64,000 nt of DNA from Pseudomonas asplenii (GCF_001293465.1 NZ_JSYZ01000015.1:1-64000), one strand, 5' to 3'; counted from the first letter of the stretch, positions 7,937-17,630 are shown. Numbers and translations are program-made. The notes: generated from the letters alone by a model not told the origin.

Positions 7937-9111
7937 GCATCATTCGCTTCGACAAGGTAGACGTTATCTTCTCCAAGAACCCGCGCGAGGCGCTCGCGTT
8001 GCTGGACAAGGGCCTCAAGCGGGAAGAAATCCTCAAGAAGACCGGTCAGATCGTCGGCGTCGAGAATGCCAGCCTGGAAATCGAGAAGGGCGAGATCTGT
8101 GTGCTGATGGGCCTCTCCGGTTCCGGCAAATCCAGCCTGCTGCGCTGCATCAACGGTCTGAACACCGTCAGCCGCGGCCAGTTGTTCGTCGAGCATGAAG
8201 GTCGGCAGATCGATATCGCCTCCTGCACGCCCGCCGAACTGAAGATGATGCGCACCAAGCGCATCGCCATGGTGTTCCAGAAATTCGCCCTGATGCCCTG
8301 GCTGACGGTGCGCGAAAACATCAGCTTCGGCCTGGAGATGCAGGGTCGTCCGGAAAAGGAACGACGCAAGCTGGTGGACGAGAAGCTCGAACTGGTGGGC
8401 CTGGCGCAATGGCGCAACAAGAAGCCCGATGAACTCTCCGGCGGCATGCAGCAGCGGGTCGGCCTGGCCCGCGCGCTGGCGATGGACGCCGATATCCTGT
8501 TGATGGACGAACCGTTCTCGGCCCTCGACCCGCTGATTCGCCAGGGCCTGCAGGACGAACTGCTGACCCTGCAGAACAAGCTGGCGAAAACCATCGTGTT
8601 CGTCAGCCACGACCTCGACGAAGCGCTGAAGCTCGGTAGCCGTATCGCGATCATGAAGGACGGCCGGATCATCCAGTACAGCAAGCCCGAGGACATCGTG
8701 CTCAATCCGGCGGACGACTATGTGCGCACCTTCGTCGCCCATACCAACCCGCTCAACGTACTCTGCGGCCGAAGCCTCATGCGCAGCCTGGACAACTGCA
8801 AGCGCGTCAACGGCTCGGTGTGCATCGATCCGGGCGGCGACTCGTGGATCGACCTGGCCGAAGGCAACACGGTCAAGGGCGCCCGCCAGAACGGTTCCAG
8901 CCTGAACCTGCAGAGCTGGGTCCAGGGCCAGGCAGTGGAAACCCTGGGTCGCAGCCCGACCCTGGTGGACTCCAACATCGGCATGCGCGATGCCCTGCAG
9001 ATCCGTTACCAGACCGGCAACAAGCTGGTGCTGCACGACAACAACAGGGTGGTGGGGATTCTTGGCGACAGCGAGCTGTATCACGCGTTGCTGGGCAAGA
9101 ACCTGGGCTAA
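7933..9111 (+). CDS. cbcV: Choline/betaine ABC transporter, ATP-binding protein
   Basis: This 392-residue ATPase of the ProV/OpuAA family energises the importer. It has a Walker A (GLSGSGKSS), a signature LSGGMQQRVGLARA, a Walker B ILLMDEPFSALDPL and an H-loop (VSHDLDEALK). The region after about residue 285 corresponds to the C-terminal regulatory (CBS-like) part of this subfamily, which in relatives senses osmotic or ionic state. Its start overlaps cbcW by 4 bp (ATGA). A strong hairpin follows the stop by 8 bp and ends the operon. Confidence 0.93.
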   Translation: MSIIRFDKVDVIFSKNPREALALLDKGLKREEILKKTGQIVGVENASLEIEKGEICVLMGLSGSGKSSLLRCINGLNTVSRGQLFVEHEGRQIDIASCTPAELKMMRTKRIAMVFQKFALMPWLTVRENISFGLEMQGRPEKERRKLVDEKLELVGLAQWRNKKPDELSGGMQQRVGLARALAMDADILLMDEPFSALDPLIRQGLQDELLTLQNKLAKTIVFVSHDLDEALKLGSRIAIMKDGRIIQYSKPEDIVLNPADDYVRTFVAHTNPLNVLCGRSLMRSLDNCKRVNGSVCIDPGGDSWIDLAEGNTVKGARQNGSSLNLQSWVQGQAVETLGRSPTLVDSNIGMRDALQIRYQTGNKLVLHDNNRVVGILGDSELYHALLGKNLG

Positions 9112-9119
9112 GCCAGATG

Positions 9120-9154
9120 CAGGAACGCCGCGAGACTCTCGCGGCGTTCCTGTT
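9120..9154 (+). terminator. Intrinsic terminator of cbcXWV
   Basis: CAGGAACGCCGCGAG pairs with CTCGCGGCGTTCCTG around a very short loop, followed by TTTGTG. It begins 9 bp after the cbcV stop codon. Confidence 0.85.
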
Positions 9155-9200
9155 TGTGAAGCACCCAAATGATCCCACACCGTACTGCTGTAATCCCCAC

Positions 9201-9294
9201 GTACTGTAGGAGCCGGGCTTGCCCGCGAAAGCGACCTTCAGGGCAACGCAGGACTCAAGGACCCATTCGCGGGCAAGCCCGGCTCCTGCAGTAC
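9201..9294. repeat. REP doublet with 29-bp arms
   Basis: Arm 9201-9229 (GTACTGTAGGAGCCGGGCTT and on to GCCCGCGAA) is complementary to 9266-9294 with one mismatch. It lies between the convergent ends of cbcV and betT. The rest of that 350-bp gap, to 9461, holds only a weak hairpin (GTTGGGCGGT at 9424-9433 with ACCGCCCAAC at 9446-9455) that could end the betT transcript. Confidence 0.85.
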
Positions 9295-9461
9295 GTGATA
9301 CCAGGCAGAGGGGGCTGGTGTCAGCTGGGAGGGGGCTGGCACCAGGCCCAGAGATGTTGGGCGCCAGGCCGTGGGGCGCGTGGGCATCAGGCCTGAGGGC
9401 CGTGATCTGCCGACGATGAGCGGTGTTGGGCGGTGCAACGACTGTACCGCCCAACCAACCT

Positions 9462-11471
9462 TCAGCTGTAGACCCGGCCCAGGAGCTGCCGATGGCTTTC
9501 AAACTGATCGAGCACATCACGGGTGATCTGCTCCTGGGTGAAGCCCATCAGGTCGTATTCCTGGCTGCCGTTGTGCAGGTACACCTCGGCGCGGTAGTAA
9601 CGGGTCCGCACTTCGCTCTCACCGCCCTCGGCCTGGGCCGATTCGCTCGGTGCCGCCAGATAGCCGTCCAGGCTCACTTCATAGACGAAGGGATTGCCCT
9701 CCTCCATTTCCACCCGCAGGCCGATCAGGCTCTTGGACTTGCCCAGTTGCGTCTGCACCGTCAGGCCCAGGTTACGCAGTTGCGCCGCCGCCTCTTCCAG
9801 GGCCGGTGTAACCTGCTTGTCCATGTAGCGCTGGACGATCGCCTGGGTCGGCTGCAGGTCCAGCTGACTCAGGCGCTCGCTGAAACCGCGACGGCCGCGG
9901 GCCGCCAGCTCGGCCTGCTCGTCTTCGATCTGCACGTCCTGGCGCATCGCCTTGTGCAGGCCGAACATGAAGAACACCAGCACCACCGAGAACGGCAGGC
10001 CGGCCAGCACCACCATGGTCTGCATGGCTTCGAAGTTGCCGGCGAACAACAGCCCGACGGTCACCAGGGTGATCACCACCGACCAGAAGATCCGCAGCCA
10101 GTGCGGCGCGTCCTCGTCGACCTGGCCGCCCTTGCACGACAGGTTGGCCATCATCACCGCACCGGAGTCCGCCGGGGTCAGGAACAGCACGAAACCGACG
10201 AAGATCGACACACCGATCACCACCTTGGCCGCCGGGTAGAAGTCCAGCAACTGGTAGATCGCCATCGATGGCTGTTCCAGGGCGGTCTTGCCCAGTTCCG
10301 CAGCGCCGTGGTTCATCACCAGATCCAGCGCCGAGTTGCCGAAGATCGACAGCCAGGCCAGGGTGAAGCCCAGCGGGATCAGCAGCACGCCCGCCACCAG
10401 TTCACGCACGGTACGACCACGGGAAATACGCGCGATGAACATGCCGACGAAGGGTGCCCAGGAGATCCACCAGGCCCAGTAGAACAGGGTCCACAGGCCC
10501 AGCCAGCGGTCGGACTTCTCGGCGTTGTTTTCGTAGACGTAGAGATCGAAGGTCTTGAGCACCACGCCGTTGAGGTAGTCACCGATGTTCTGCACGAAGC
10601 CGTTGAGCAGATGCAGGGTCGGGCCGAACAGCAGCACGAAGATCAGCAGGCCGCTGAACAGCACGATGTTCAGGTTGGACAGGCGGCGAATGCCGTTTTC
10701 CACACCCGACACGGCGGCGATGGTCGCCACGGTGCTCATGACGATGATCACGATCAGCAGGTTGGTGTTGCTGTGCTGCATGCCGAAGAGGTTTTCCAGG
10801 CCGGAAGACACCTGCATCGCGCCGATGCCCAGGTTGGTCACCAGCCCCAGCAGGGTGACGAACATGCCGAAGCCGTCCACCGCGTGCCCGGCCGCGCCCT
10901 TGACCCAGCGCTCGCCCGCCAGCGGGTACAGCGCCGAACGCAGGGCCAGCGGCTGGTTGTGCCGGTAGGCGAAGTACGCCACCGCCAGGCCGACCAGGGC
11001 ATAGATCGCCCAGCCGTGCAGGCCCCAGTGCAGGAACGTCAGTTGCAGCGCCTGGCGTGCGACCTCGTTGCTGCCGGGCGTGCCCTCGGGCGGGTTGAAG
11101 AAGTGGTCCAGCGGCTCGGAAGCACCGAAGTACAGCAGCGAGATACCGATCCCCGAGGAGAACAGCATGCCTGCCCAGGCGCCGTAGCTGAAGTCCGGGG
11201 TGTCCTGTCTGGAGCCCAGTTTCAGCTTGCCGTAGGAGGAGAACGCCAGCCCGATGACGAACACCAGGTAGGCGGCGATCACCAGCATGTAGTACCAGCC
11301 GAAGCTGCGCGACAGCCAGGCCTGGGCGACGCCGAGCATTTTGCCGGCCTCTTGCGGGGCGATGATCAGGATGGCGGTCAGCAGCAGTATCAACGCGGTA
11401 GAGGTGTAGAACACCCAACCGTTGACCCGCACCTTTTCGGCGGGAGTTTTTATAAGAGAGGCAGAACTCAT
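9462..11471 (-). CDS. betT: BCCT-family choline transporter BetT
   Basis: This proton-driven choline carrier of the betaine/carnitine/choline transporter family has about 669 residues. There are twelve predicted membrane segments and the family signature in WTLFYWAWWISWAPFVGMF. A soluble tail of about 160 residues follows, typical of BetT proteins that sense osmotic state through this end. I start it at MSSASLIKTPAEKV, where GGAG lies 10 bp upstream, rather than the longer frame starting at 11522. It is divergent from betIBA, as in other Pseudomonas, and supplies substrate for BetA and BetB. Confidence 0.93.
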   Translation of the reverse strand: MSSASLIKTPAEKVRVNGWVFYTSTALILLLTAILIIAPQEAGKMLGVAQAWLSRSFGWYYMLVIAAYLVFVIGLAFSSYGKLKLGSRQDTPDFSYGAWAGMLFSSGIGISLLYFGASEPLDHFFNPPEGTPGSNEVARQALQLTFLHWGLHGWAIYALVGLAVAYFAYRHNQPLALRSALYPLAGERWVKGAAGHAVDGFGMFVTLLGLVTNLGIGAMQVSSGLENLFGMQHSNTNLLIVIIVMSTVATIAAVSGVENGIRRLSNLNIVLFSGLLIFVLLFGPTLHLLNGFVQNIGDYLNGVVLKTFDLYVYENNAEKSDRWLGLWTLFYWAWWISWAPFVGMFIARISRGRTVRELVAGVLLIPLGFTLAWLSIFGNSALDLVMNHGAAELGKTALEQPSMAIYQLLDFYPAAKVVIGVSIFVGFVLFLTPADSGAVMMANLSCKGGQVDEDAPHWLRIFWSVVITLVTVGLLFAGNFEAMQTMVVLAGLPFSVVLVFFMFGLHKAMRQDVQIEDEQAELAARGRRGFSERLSQLDLQPTQAIVQRYMDKQVTPALEEAAAQLRNLGLTVQTQLGKSKSLIGLRVEMEEGNPFVYEVSLDGYLAAPSESAQAEGGESEVRTRYYRAEVYLHNGSQEYDLMGFTQEQITRDVLDQFESHRQLLGRVYS

Positions 11472-11891
11472 TGCACAGATGCTCCAGGCAGTGCGAGAGA
11501 AAGACACAAGGCAACACGGCACCCGGCCAATCGGTTTGGTGGCAGCCGACCGGCGGGTGATATAAAGACACCCCGAAAAAATTCGAACTTGCGTGGATTG
11601 CGCCTGAACCGGTGCGCCAGGACCTTATGCAAGACGTTACCGTGCTGCCGGGTGCCTTTCGTGCCTGTTCGCAATGTCCGTCCTGGCCTGCGCAGAGTGT
11701 CTACCCCGCAGGTTCGGCGTTTTTTCGGAGGTCGTTTTTCCGTCAACCGCACGTAGGAAAGACCTGTAGGCAGCGACGATTTGTCGCAGATCTTATTCTT
11801 TGTTGATTGAACGTTCAATCAAAACAAAATAGACTGGCCCCATGCCGGTAGCCGTGACACGTCTGCCGGAGGGCCTAAGGAGAGCTGCACG
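11472..11891. other. Divergent betT/betI control region
   Basis: These 420 bp separate betT and betI and should carry both promoters. The recognised element is the palindrome at 11803-11822. TTGATT at 11803, followed after 17 bp by AAAATA, could be the betI promoter, in which case the palindrome covers its -35 box. The left half holds no other element I can support. Confidence 0.5.
11803..11822. promoter_or_regulatory. BetI operator (perfect 20-bp palindrome)
   Basis: TTGATTGAACGTTCAATCAA is perfectly palindromic and lies 70 bp before betI. The inner TTGAACGTTCAA form, built around AACGTT, matches the known class of BetI sites. BetI would repress betIBA, and perhaps betT, from here until choline or an intermediate releases it. 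Binding by BetI is inferred from position and symmetry. Confidence 0.85.
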
Positions 11892-12485
11892 ATGCCCAAG
11901 GTCGGTATGCAACCCATACGCCGCCAGCAATTGATCGAAGCCACCCTGCTGGCGGTCGATCAGGTCGGAATGGGGGACGCCAGCATTGCGCTGATTGCCC
12001 GTCTGGCCGGTGTCTCGAATGGCATCATCAGTCATTACTTTCAGGACAAGAACGGCCTGATCGCTGCCACGATGCAGTACCTGATGAATGTCCTGAGCGA
12101 GAGTGTCGCCACGCGCCGCCAGGCGCTGGCAGATGGCAGCCCGCGGGCGCATCTGCAGGTGATCATCGAAGGCAACTTCGACGCCAGCCAGGTCAACGGC
12201 CCTGCAATGAAAACCTGGCTGGCCTTCTGGGCCGCCAGCATGCACCACCCGTCGTTGCACAGGTTGCAGCGGATCAACGATCTGCGCCTGTACTCCAACC
12301 TGTGTTACCAGTTCCGCCGCGTCCTGCCGGTTGCCACGGCACGCAGCGCGGCAAGGGGGCTGGCAGCGTTGATCGACGGTTTGTGGTTGCGCGGCGCGTT
12401 GTCGGGAGACGCTTTCGACACCGCGCAGGCGCAACGGATCGCTTACGAATACATGGATTTGCAACTGGCGAAGCAGGAGCGCTAG
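11892..12485 (+). CDS. betI: BetI, TetR-family choline-responsive repressor
   Basis: This 197-residue TetR-type regulator has an N-terminal HTH (about 28-55; IALIARLAGVSNGIISHYF) and an all-helical ligand domain. In this family it represses the bet genes in the absence of choline. It is the first gene of betIBA, with AAGGAG 7 bp before the ATG, and a 20-bp palindrome upstream is its likely site. The 107-bp gap to betB suggests read-through transcription from the betI promoter. Confidence 0.93.
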   Translation: MPKVGMQPIRRQQLIEATLLAVDQVGMGDASIALIARLAGVSNGIISHYFQDKNGLIAATMQYLMNVLSESVATRRQALADGSPRAHLQVIIEGNFDASQVNGPAMKTWLAFWAASMHHPSLHRLQRINDLRLYSNLCYQFRRVLPVATARSAARGLAALIDGLWLRGALSGDAFDTAQAQRIAYEYMDLQLAKQER

Positions 12486-12592
12486 AGCACAGAGAACCGC
12501 TCGGCCCCTGAACGGCTGTCGCCCGGCGTTGTCACGATCTTGTGGCGCGCACGACGGTCAACGTCAACCACTCATGCACTTGCGAGGACACT

Positions 12593-14062
12593 ATGGCCCG
12601 TTTCGAACTGCAAAAACTCTACATTGACGGCGGCTACACCGACGCGGGCAGCGATGCCACGTTCGATGCCATCAACCCGGCTAACGGTGAAGTTCTCGCC
12701 AAAGTGCAGCGTGCGACCAAGGACGACGTCGAACGCGCCGTGGTCAGCGCCGAGAAGGGCCAGAAGATCTGGGCCGCCATGACCGCCATGGAGCGTTCGC
12801 GCATCCTGCGTCGCGCCGTGGAAATCCTCCGTGAGCGCAACGACGAACTGGCCGTGCTGGAAACCCTCGACACCGGCAAGGCCTACTCCGAAACCCGCTA
12901 TGTCGACATCGTCACCGGTGCCGACGTGCTCGAATACTACGCGGGCCTGGTGCCGGCGATCGAAGGCGAGCAGATTCCGCTGCGCACCACCTCGTTCGTC
13001 TACACCCGCCGCGAGCCGCTGGGCGTGGTCGCCGGTATCGGCGCGTGGAACTACCCGATCCAGATCGCCCTGTGGAAATCCGCCCCGGCCCTGGCCGCCG
13101 GCAACGCGATGATCTTCAAGCCGAGCGAAGTCACTTCGCTGACCACCCTGAAGCTGGCCGAGATCTACACCGAGGCCGGCCTGCCGGCTGGCGTGTTCAA
13201 CGTCCTGACCGGCAGCGGCCGTGAAGTCGGCACTTGGCTGACCGAGCACCCGCGCATCGAGAAGGTCTCCTTCACCGGCGGCACCGACACCGGCAAGAAG
13301 GTCATGGCCAGCGCCTCGAGCTCGTCGCTCAAGGACGTGACCATGGAACTGGGCGGCAAGTCGCCACTGATCATCTTCGACGACGCCGACCTGGATCGCG
13401 CCGCCGACACCGCGATGATGGCCAACTTCTACAGCTCCGGCCAGGTCTGCACCAACGGCACCCGCGTATTCGTGCCGAGCCACCTGAAAGCCGCCTTCGA
13501 AGCCAAGATCGTCGAGCGCGTGGCGCGCATCCGCGTCGGCAACCCGGAAGACGAGAACACCAACTTCGGTCCGCTGGTCAGCTTCGCCCACATGGAAAGC
13601 GTGCTGGGCTACATCGCCAAGGGCAAGGAAGAAGGTGCCCGCCTGCTGTGCGGCGGCGAGCGCCTGGGTGGCGAATTCGCCAACGGCGCCTATGTCGCAC
13701 CGACCGTGTTCACCGACTGCACCGACGACATGACCATCGTCCGTGAGGAAATCTTCGGCCCGGTGATGAGCATCCTCACCTACGAGACCGAGGAAGAGGT
13801 GATCCGTCGCGCCAACGACACCGACTTCGGCCTGGCCGCCGGCCTGGTGACCCGTGACCTGAACCGCGCCCACCGCGTGATCCACCAGCTCGAAGCCGGC
13901 ATCTGCTGGATCAACGCCTGGGGCGAGTCCGACGCGAAGATGCCGGTCGGCGGCTACAAGCAGTCGGGTGTCGGCCGTGAGAACGGTATCAGCTCGCTGA
14001 ACAACTTCACTCGCATCAAATCGGTACAGGTCGAACTGGGCGACTACGTCTCGGTGTTCTGA
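12593..14062 (+). CDS. betB: Betaine aldehyde dehydrogenase
   Basis: This NAD(P)-dependent aldehyde dehydrogenase makes glycine betaine from betaine aldehyde. It has 489 residues from MARFELQKLYIDGGYTDAGS; I use this start because GCGAGGA precedes it and the family begins here, not at the upstream frame from 12542. The catalytic residues are visible: the glutamate in MELGGKSP and the nucleophile in FYSSGQVCTNGTRVF. The 176-bp gap before betA contains a REP pair. Confidence 0.96.
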   Translation: MARFELQKLYIDGGYTDAGSDATFDAINPANGEVLAKVQRATKDDVERAVVSAEKGQKIWAAMTAMERSRILRRAVEILRERNDELAVLETLDTGKAYSETRYVDIVTGADVLEYYAGLVPAIEGEQIPLRTTSFVYTRREPLGVVAGIGAWNYPIQIALWKSAPALAAGNAMIFKPSEVTSLTTLKLAEIYTEAGLPAGVFNVLTGSGREVGTWLTEHPRIEKVSFTGGTDTGKKVMASASSSSLKDVTMELGGKSPLIIFDDADLDRAADTAMMANFYSSGQVCTNGTRVFVPSHLKAAFEAKIVERVARIRVGNPEDENTNFGPLVSFAHMESVLGYIAKGKEEGARLLCGGERLGGEFANGAYVAPTVFTDCTDDMTIVREEIFGPVMSILTYETEEEVIRRANDTDFGLAAGLVTRDLNRAHRVIHQLEAGICWINAWGESDAKMPVGGYKQSGVGRENGISSLNNFTRIKSVQVELGDYVSVF

Positions 14063-14093
14063 CCCCGAGCCCTGTATTGCCCGCGAGGCCGTT

Positions 14094-14178
14094 TTCGCGG
14101 GCAAGCCCTGCTCCTACAGGGTCCCGGCGTACTCCTGTCATGTGTACGCCCCCTGCAGGAGCGTGGCTCGCCCGCGAA
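14094..14178. repeat. REP pair between betB and betA
   Basis: TTCGCGGGCAAGCCCTGCTC (14094 onward) faces GAGCGTGGCTCGCCCGCGAA (ending at 14178). The right copy has diverged. It lies within the betIBA transcript, where REP hairpins could change the ratio of BetB to BetA message. Confidence 0.75.
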
Positions 14179-14238
14179 CGAGTGCAACGCACTCGCCATG
14201 GCCTGCCCCGACCCACTTCAAGAGAGGGAGTGCATTTC

Positions 14239-15942
14239 ATGTCCCAAGAATACGATTACATCATCGTCGGTGCCGGCTCGGCCGGTAACACCCTGGCCAC
14301 CCGCCTGACCGAAGACGCAGGCGTCACCGTGCTGCTGCTCGAAGCCGGCGGCCCCGACTACCGCTTCGACTTCCGCACCCAGATGCCCGCCGCCCTGGCC
14401 TTCCCGCTGCAGGGCCGGCGCTACAACTGGGCCTACGAGACCGACCCGGAGCCGCACATGGACGGCCGCCGCATGGAATGTGGCCGCGGCAAGGGTCTGG
14501 GCGGTTCCTCGCTGATCAACGGCATGTGCTACATCCGCGGCAACGCCATGGACTACGACGGCTGGGCCAAGCTGCCAGGCCTGGAAGACTGGAGCTACCT
14601 GGACTGCCTGCCGTACTTCCGCAAGGCGGAAACCCGTGACATCGGCCCCAACGACTACCATGGCGGCGAAGGCCCGGTGCGGGTGACCACGCCCAAGGCC
14701 GGCAACAATCCGCTGTTCCACGCCATGGTCGAGGCCGGCGTGCAGGCCGGCTACCCGCGCACTGAAGACCTCAACGGCTACCAGCAGGAAGGCTTCGGTC
14801 CGATGGACCGTACCGTGACGCCGAACGGCCGTCGCTCCAGCACCGCCCGCGGCTACCTGGATATCGCCAAGAAGCGTTCGACCCTGACCATCGTCACCCA
14901 CGCCCTGACCGACAAGGTGCTGTTCGAAGGCAAGCGTGCCATCGGTGTGCGTTACCTGGTGGGTTCGGCCGAAGAGCGCGTCGAAGCCCGTGCGCGCAAG
15001 GAAGTCATTGTCTGCAGCGGCGCGATCGCCTCGCCCCAACTGCTGCAGCGTTCCGGCGTCGGCCCGCGCAAGCTGCTCGAAAGCCTGGACATCCCGGTGG
15101 TGCATGACCTGCCGGGCGTCGGCGAGAACCTGCAGGACCACCTCGAGCTGTACCTGCAGTACGCCTGCACGCAGCCGGTGTCGCTGTACCCCTCACTGCT
15201 GTGGTGGAACCAGCCGGCCATCGGTGCCGAGTGGCTGTTCAATGGCACCGGCATCGGCGCCAGCAACCAGTTCGAGGCCGGCGGTTTCATTCGCACCCGT
15301 CCGGAATTCGAATGGCCGAACATCCAGTACCACTTCCTGCCGGTCGCCATCAACTACAACGGCAGCAACGGCGTGAAGGAACACGGCTTCCAGGCGCACA
15401 TGGGCTCGATGCGTTCGCCGAGCCGTGGCCGCGTGCAGCTCAAGTCCAAGGACCCGCGCCAGCACCCGAGCATCCTGTTCAACTACATGGCCACCGAGCA
15501 GGACTGGCAGGAATTCCGCGACGGCATCCGCCTGACGCGCGAGATCATGGCGCAGCCGGCACTGGACGCCTACCGTGGCCGCGAGCTGAGCCCGGGGATC
15601 GAGGTGCAGACCGACGAGGAACTCGACAAGTTCATCCGCGAACACGCCGAGACCGCGTTCCACCCGTCCTGCTCGTGCAAGATGGGCACCGACGAAATGG
15701 CGGTGGTCGACGGCCAGGGCCGCGTGCATGGCATGCAGGGCCTGCGGGTGGTCGACGCGTCGATCATGCCGATCATCACCACCGGCAACCTGAACGCGCC
15801 GACGATCATGATCGCCGAAAAAATCGCCGACAAGATCCGTGGCCGCCAGCCACTGCCGCGCAGCACGGCTCCCTATTACGTCGCGGGCGAGGCACCGGTG
15901 CGTGGCAAGCCGCTGCGTGAAGTGAGCCATCCCGCGAAGTAA
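14239..15942 (+). CDS. betA: Choline dehydrogenase
   Basis: This FAD-dependent GMC oxidoreductase oxidises choline to betaine aldehyde, at the membrane in Pseudomonas. It has 567 residues starting MSQEYDYIIVGAGSAGNTLA, with the dinucleotide-binding G-x-G-x-x-G at the N-terminus. The GMC signature GKGLGGSSLINGMCYIRG and a C-terminal NLNAPTIMIAEKIAD region follow. The ATG at 14239 has AGAGAGGGAG upstream; the longer frame from 14077 runs through REP sequence and is rejected. This is the last gene of betIBA. Confidence 0.96.
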   Translation: MSQEYDYIIVGAGSAGNTLATRLTEDAGVTVLLLEAGGPDYRFDFRTQMPAALAFPLQGRRYNWAYETDPEPHMDGRRMECGRGKGLGGSSLINGMCYIRGNAMDYDGWAKLPGLEDWSYLDCLPYFRKAETRDIGPNDYHGGEGPVRVTTPKAGNNPLFHAMVEAGVQAGYPRTEDLNGYQQEGFGPMDRTVTPNGRRSSTARGYLDIAKKRSTLTIVTHALTDKVLFEGKRAIGVRYLVGSAEERVEARARKEVIVCSGAIASPQLLQRSGVGPRKLLESLDIPVVHDLPGVGENLQDHLELYLQYACTQPVSLYPSLLWWNQPAIGAEWLFNGTGIGASNQFEAGGFIRTRPEFEWPNIQYHFLPVAINYNGSNGVKEHGFQAHMGSMRSPSRGRVQLKSKDPRQHPSILFNYMATEQDWQEFRDGIRLTREIMAQPALDAYRGRELSPGIEVQTDEELDKFIREHAETAFHPSCSCKMGTDEMAVVDGQGRVHGMQGLRVVDASIMPIITTGNLNAPTIMIAEKIADKIRGRQPLPRSTAPYYVAGEAPVRGKPLREVSHPAK

Positions 15943-15956
15943 GTGGCGCCTTGATC

Positions 15957-16056
15957 ATTCCCACGCTCTGCGTGGGAATGCCTCCCTGGACGCCCGGCAT
16001 CCGCTCTTGTGACGCAGAGCGTCACGGGCTGGGTTCCCACGCCAGAGCGTGGGAAC
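15957..16056. repeat. Cluster of short hairpins built on CCCACGCTCTGCGTGGG
   Basis: Three palindromes follow in 100 bp: ATTCCCACGCTCTGCGTGGGAAT (15957-15979), TGACGCAGAGCGTCA (16010-16024) and GTTCCCACGCCAGAGCGTGGGAAC (16033-16056). The first and last share the ends TTCCCACGC/GCGTGGGAA. This is a different repeat family from the REPs and lies just after betA, where it may end transcription. Confidence 0.75.
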
Positions 16057-16187
16057 CATCATGCCCTCTGCCATCAGATCTCTCCCCGACATTTTGTTTC
16101 TCCGACTGGATTGCGCGCGCCTGACGCCGCACTATGACGGTACTGGCGCCAAGCGCCCCTCACCGACATTTCCAGGGAGGTGTCCTC

Positions 16188-17630
16188 ATGTTCGATTTCC
16201 ACCCCCAGCTCAAGCAGCACTTCGCCGCCTTGCGCACCGGGGCCGAATTCTTTTCGCTGCGCTACGTGCGCCAGACCGGCCAATACCTGTCGGTGCGCAA
16301 GAACGTTCCGGAGCCCCCCAGCCTGAGCCGTGACGAAGGCGCGATGCTGACCGTACGGGTCAATGGTGTCGAAGCCTATGCCGCCACCAACGATCTCTCC
16401 CGCCAGGGCCTGCAGGCCGCGCTGCAACGGGCCGAGGACCAGGCGCGGCTGATCGGCGCCCGTGCCCTGCTCGACCTGCGCCAGCAGGCCGTATCCAGCG
16501 AGCGTGGCGACTACCGTTCGCCGCAGCTCGACCAGGCGTTCCCGTCGCTGAGCGACTGCTACGACCTGCTCGCCGCCGAGTCCGCGGCCGTGCCCCGGGA
16601 CGAGCGCCTGGTGAACTGGGAAGTCAGCCTCGGCGTGAACCACGTCGAGCAGATCTACCTCAACAGCGCCGGCGCCGAACTGCGCCAGGCCCAGCGTTTC
16701 GTCTTTCCGGGTCTGAGCGTCACCGCCTTCGACGGCATGGACAGCCAGACCCGCACCCTCGGCCGCGAGAACTTCGGCCAGCAGGGTGGCGCCGAGGTGC
16801 TCGGCCGTTCGGGGCTGATCGGCGCCGGCGCACGGGTCGCCGACCAGGCCCTGCAACTGCTGCTGGCCCCCAACACGCCATCCGGCCCGCGTGACCTGCT
16901 GCTGACCCCGGACCAGATGATCCTGCAGATCCACGAGTCCATCGGCCACCCGCTGGAACTGGACCGCATCCTCGGCGACGAGCGCAACTACGCCGGCACC
17001 AGCTTCGTCCGGGCCAGCGACTTCGGCCACCTGCAATACGGTTCCAGCCTGCTCAACGTGACCTTCGACCCGGAGATTCCCGAGCAGTTGGCCAGCTATG
17101 CCCATGACGACGACGGCAGCGCCGCCCGCAAGCAGTTCCTGATCCGCGAAGGCCTGCTGCTGCGGCCGCTGGGTGGCGCACTGTCGCAGTTCCGCGCCAA
17201 CCTCGATGGCGTCGCCAACAGCCGCGCCTGCAGCTGGAACCGGCCACCGATCGATCGCATGGCGAACCTCAACATCGAGCCGGGCGACCGCTCGTTCGAG
17301 CAACTGGTCGGCGGTATCGAGCACGGCATCCTGATGTCGACCAACCGTTCGTGGTCCATCGACGATGCCCGCAACAAGTTCCAGTTCGGCTGCGAATGGG
17401 GCCAGTTGATCGAGAACGGTGAACTCAAGGGCGTGGTCAAGAACCCCAACTACCGGGGGATTTCCGCACAGTTCTGGCGCAACCTCAGCGCGGTCGGCGA
17501 TGCCGGCACCTTCAAGGTCCTCGGTACGCCGAACTGCGGCAAGGGCGAGCCCAACCAGGTGATCCGCGTCGGCCACGCCTCGCCGGCCTGCGTATTCAGC
17601 CAAGTCGATGTCTTCGGAGGAGATGCCTGA
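16188..17630 (+). CDS. TldD/PmbA-family metalloprotease, TldD-like subunit
   Basis: This 480-residue member of the U62 peptidase family resembles TldD and carries the zinc-binding HESIGH (H-E-x-x-x-H) at about residue 248. TldD and PmbA (TldE) form a heterodimer that degrades or matures peptides such as microcin B17 and CcdA. I start at the ATG at 16188 behind GGGAGG; a frame from 16134 adds 18 unlikely residues. The next gene encodes the partner subunit and overlaps by 1 bp. Pseudomonas normally has the main tldD-pmbA genes elsewhere, so this may be a second pair; its substrate is unknown. Confidence 0.82.
   Translation: MFDFHPQLKQHFAALRTGAEFFSLRYVRQTGQYLSVRKNVPEPPSLSRDEGAMLTVRVNGVEAYAATNDLSRQGLQAALQRAEDQARLIGARALLDLRQQAVSSERGDYRSPQLDQAFPSLSDCYDLLAAESAAVPRDERLVNWEVSLGVNHVEQIYLNSAGAELRQAQRFVFPGLSVTAFDGMDSQTRTLGRENFGQQGGAEVLGRSGLIGAGARVADQALQLLLAPNTPSGPRDLLLTPDQMILQIHESIGHPLELDRILGDERNYAGTSFVRASDFGHLQYGSSLLNVTFDPEIPEQLASYAHDDDGSAARKQFLIREGLLLRPLGGALSQFRANLDGVANSRACSWNRPPIDRMANLNIEPGDRSFEQLVGGIEHGILMSTNRSWSIDDARNKFQFGCEWGQLIENGELKGVVKNPNYRGISAQFWRNLSAVGDAGTFKVLGTPNCGKGEPNQVIRVGHASPACVFSQVDVFGGDA

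Noticed and set aside
9423..11756. A 777-residue open frame on the plus strand over betT
   Set aside because: It lies exactly antisense to a complete BCCT transporter, is rich in His, Gln and Arg like other antisense frames in GC-rich DNA, and has no ribosome-binding site or family resemblance.
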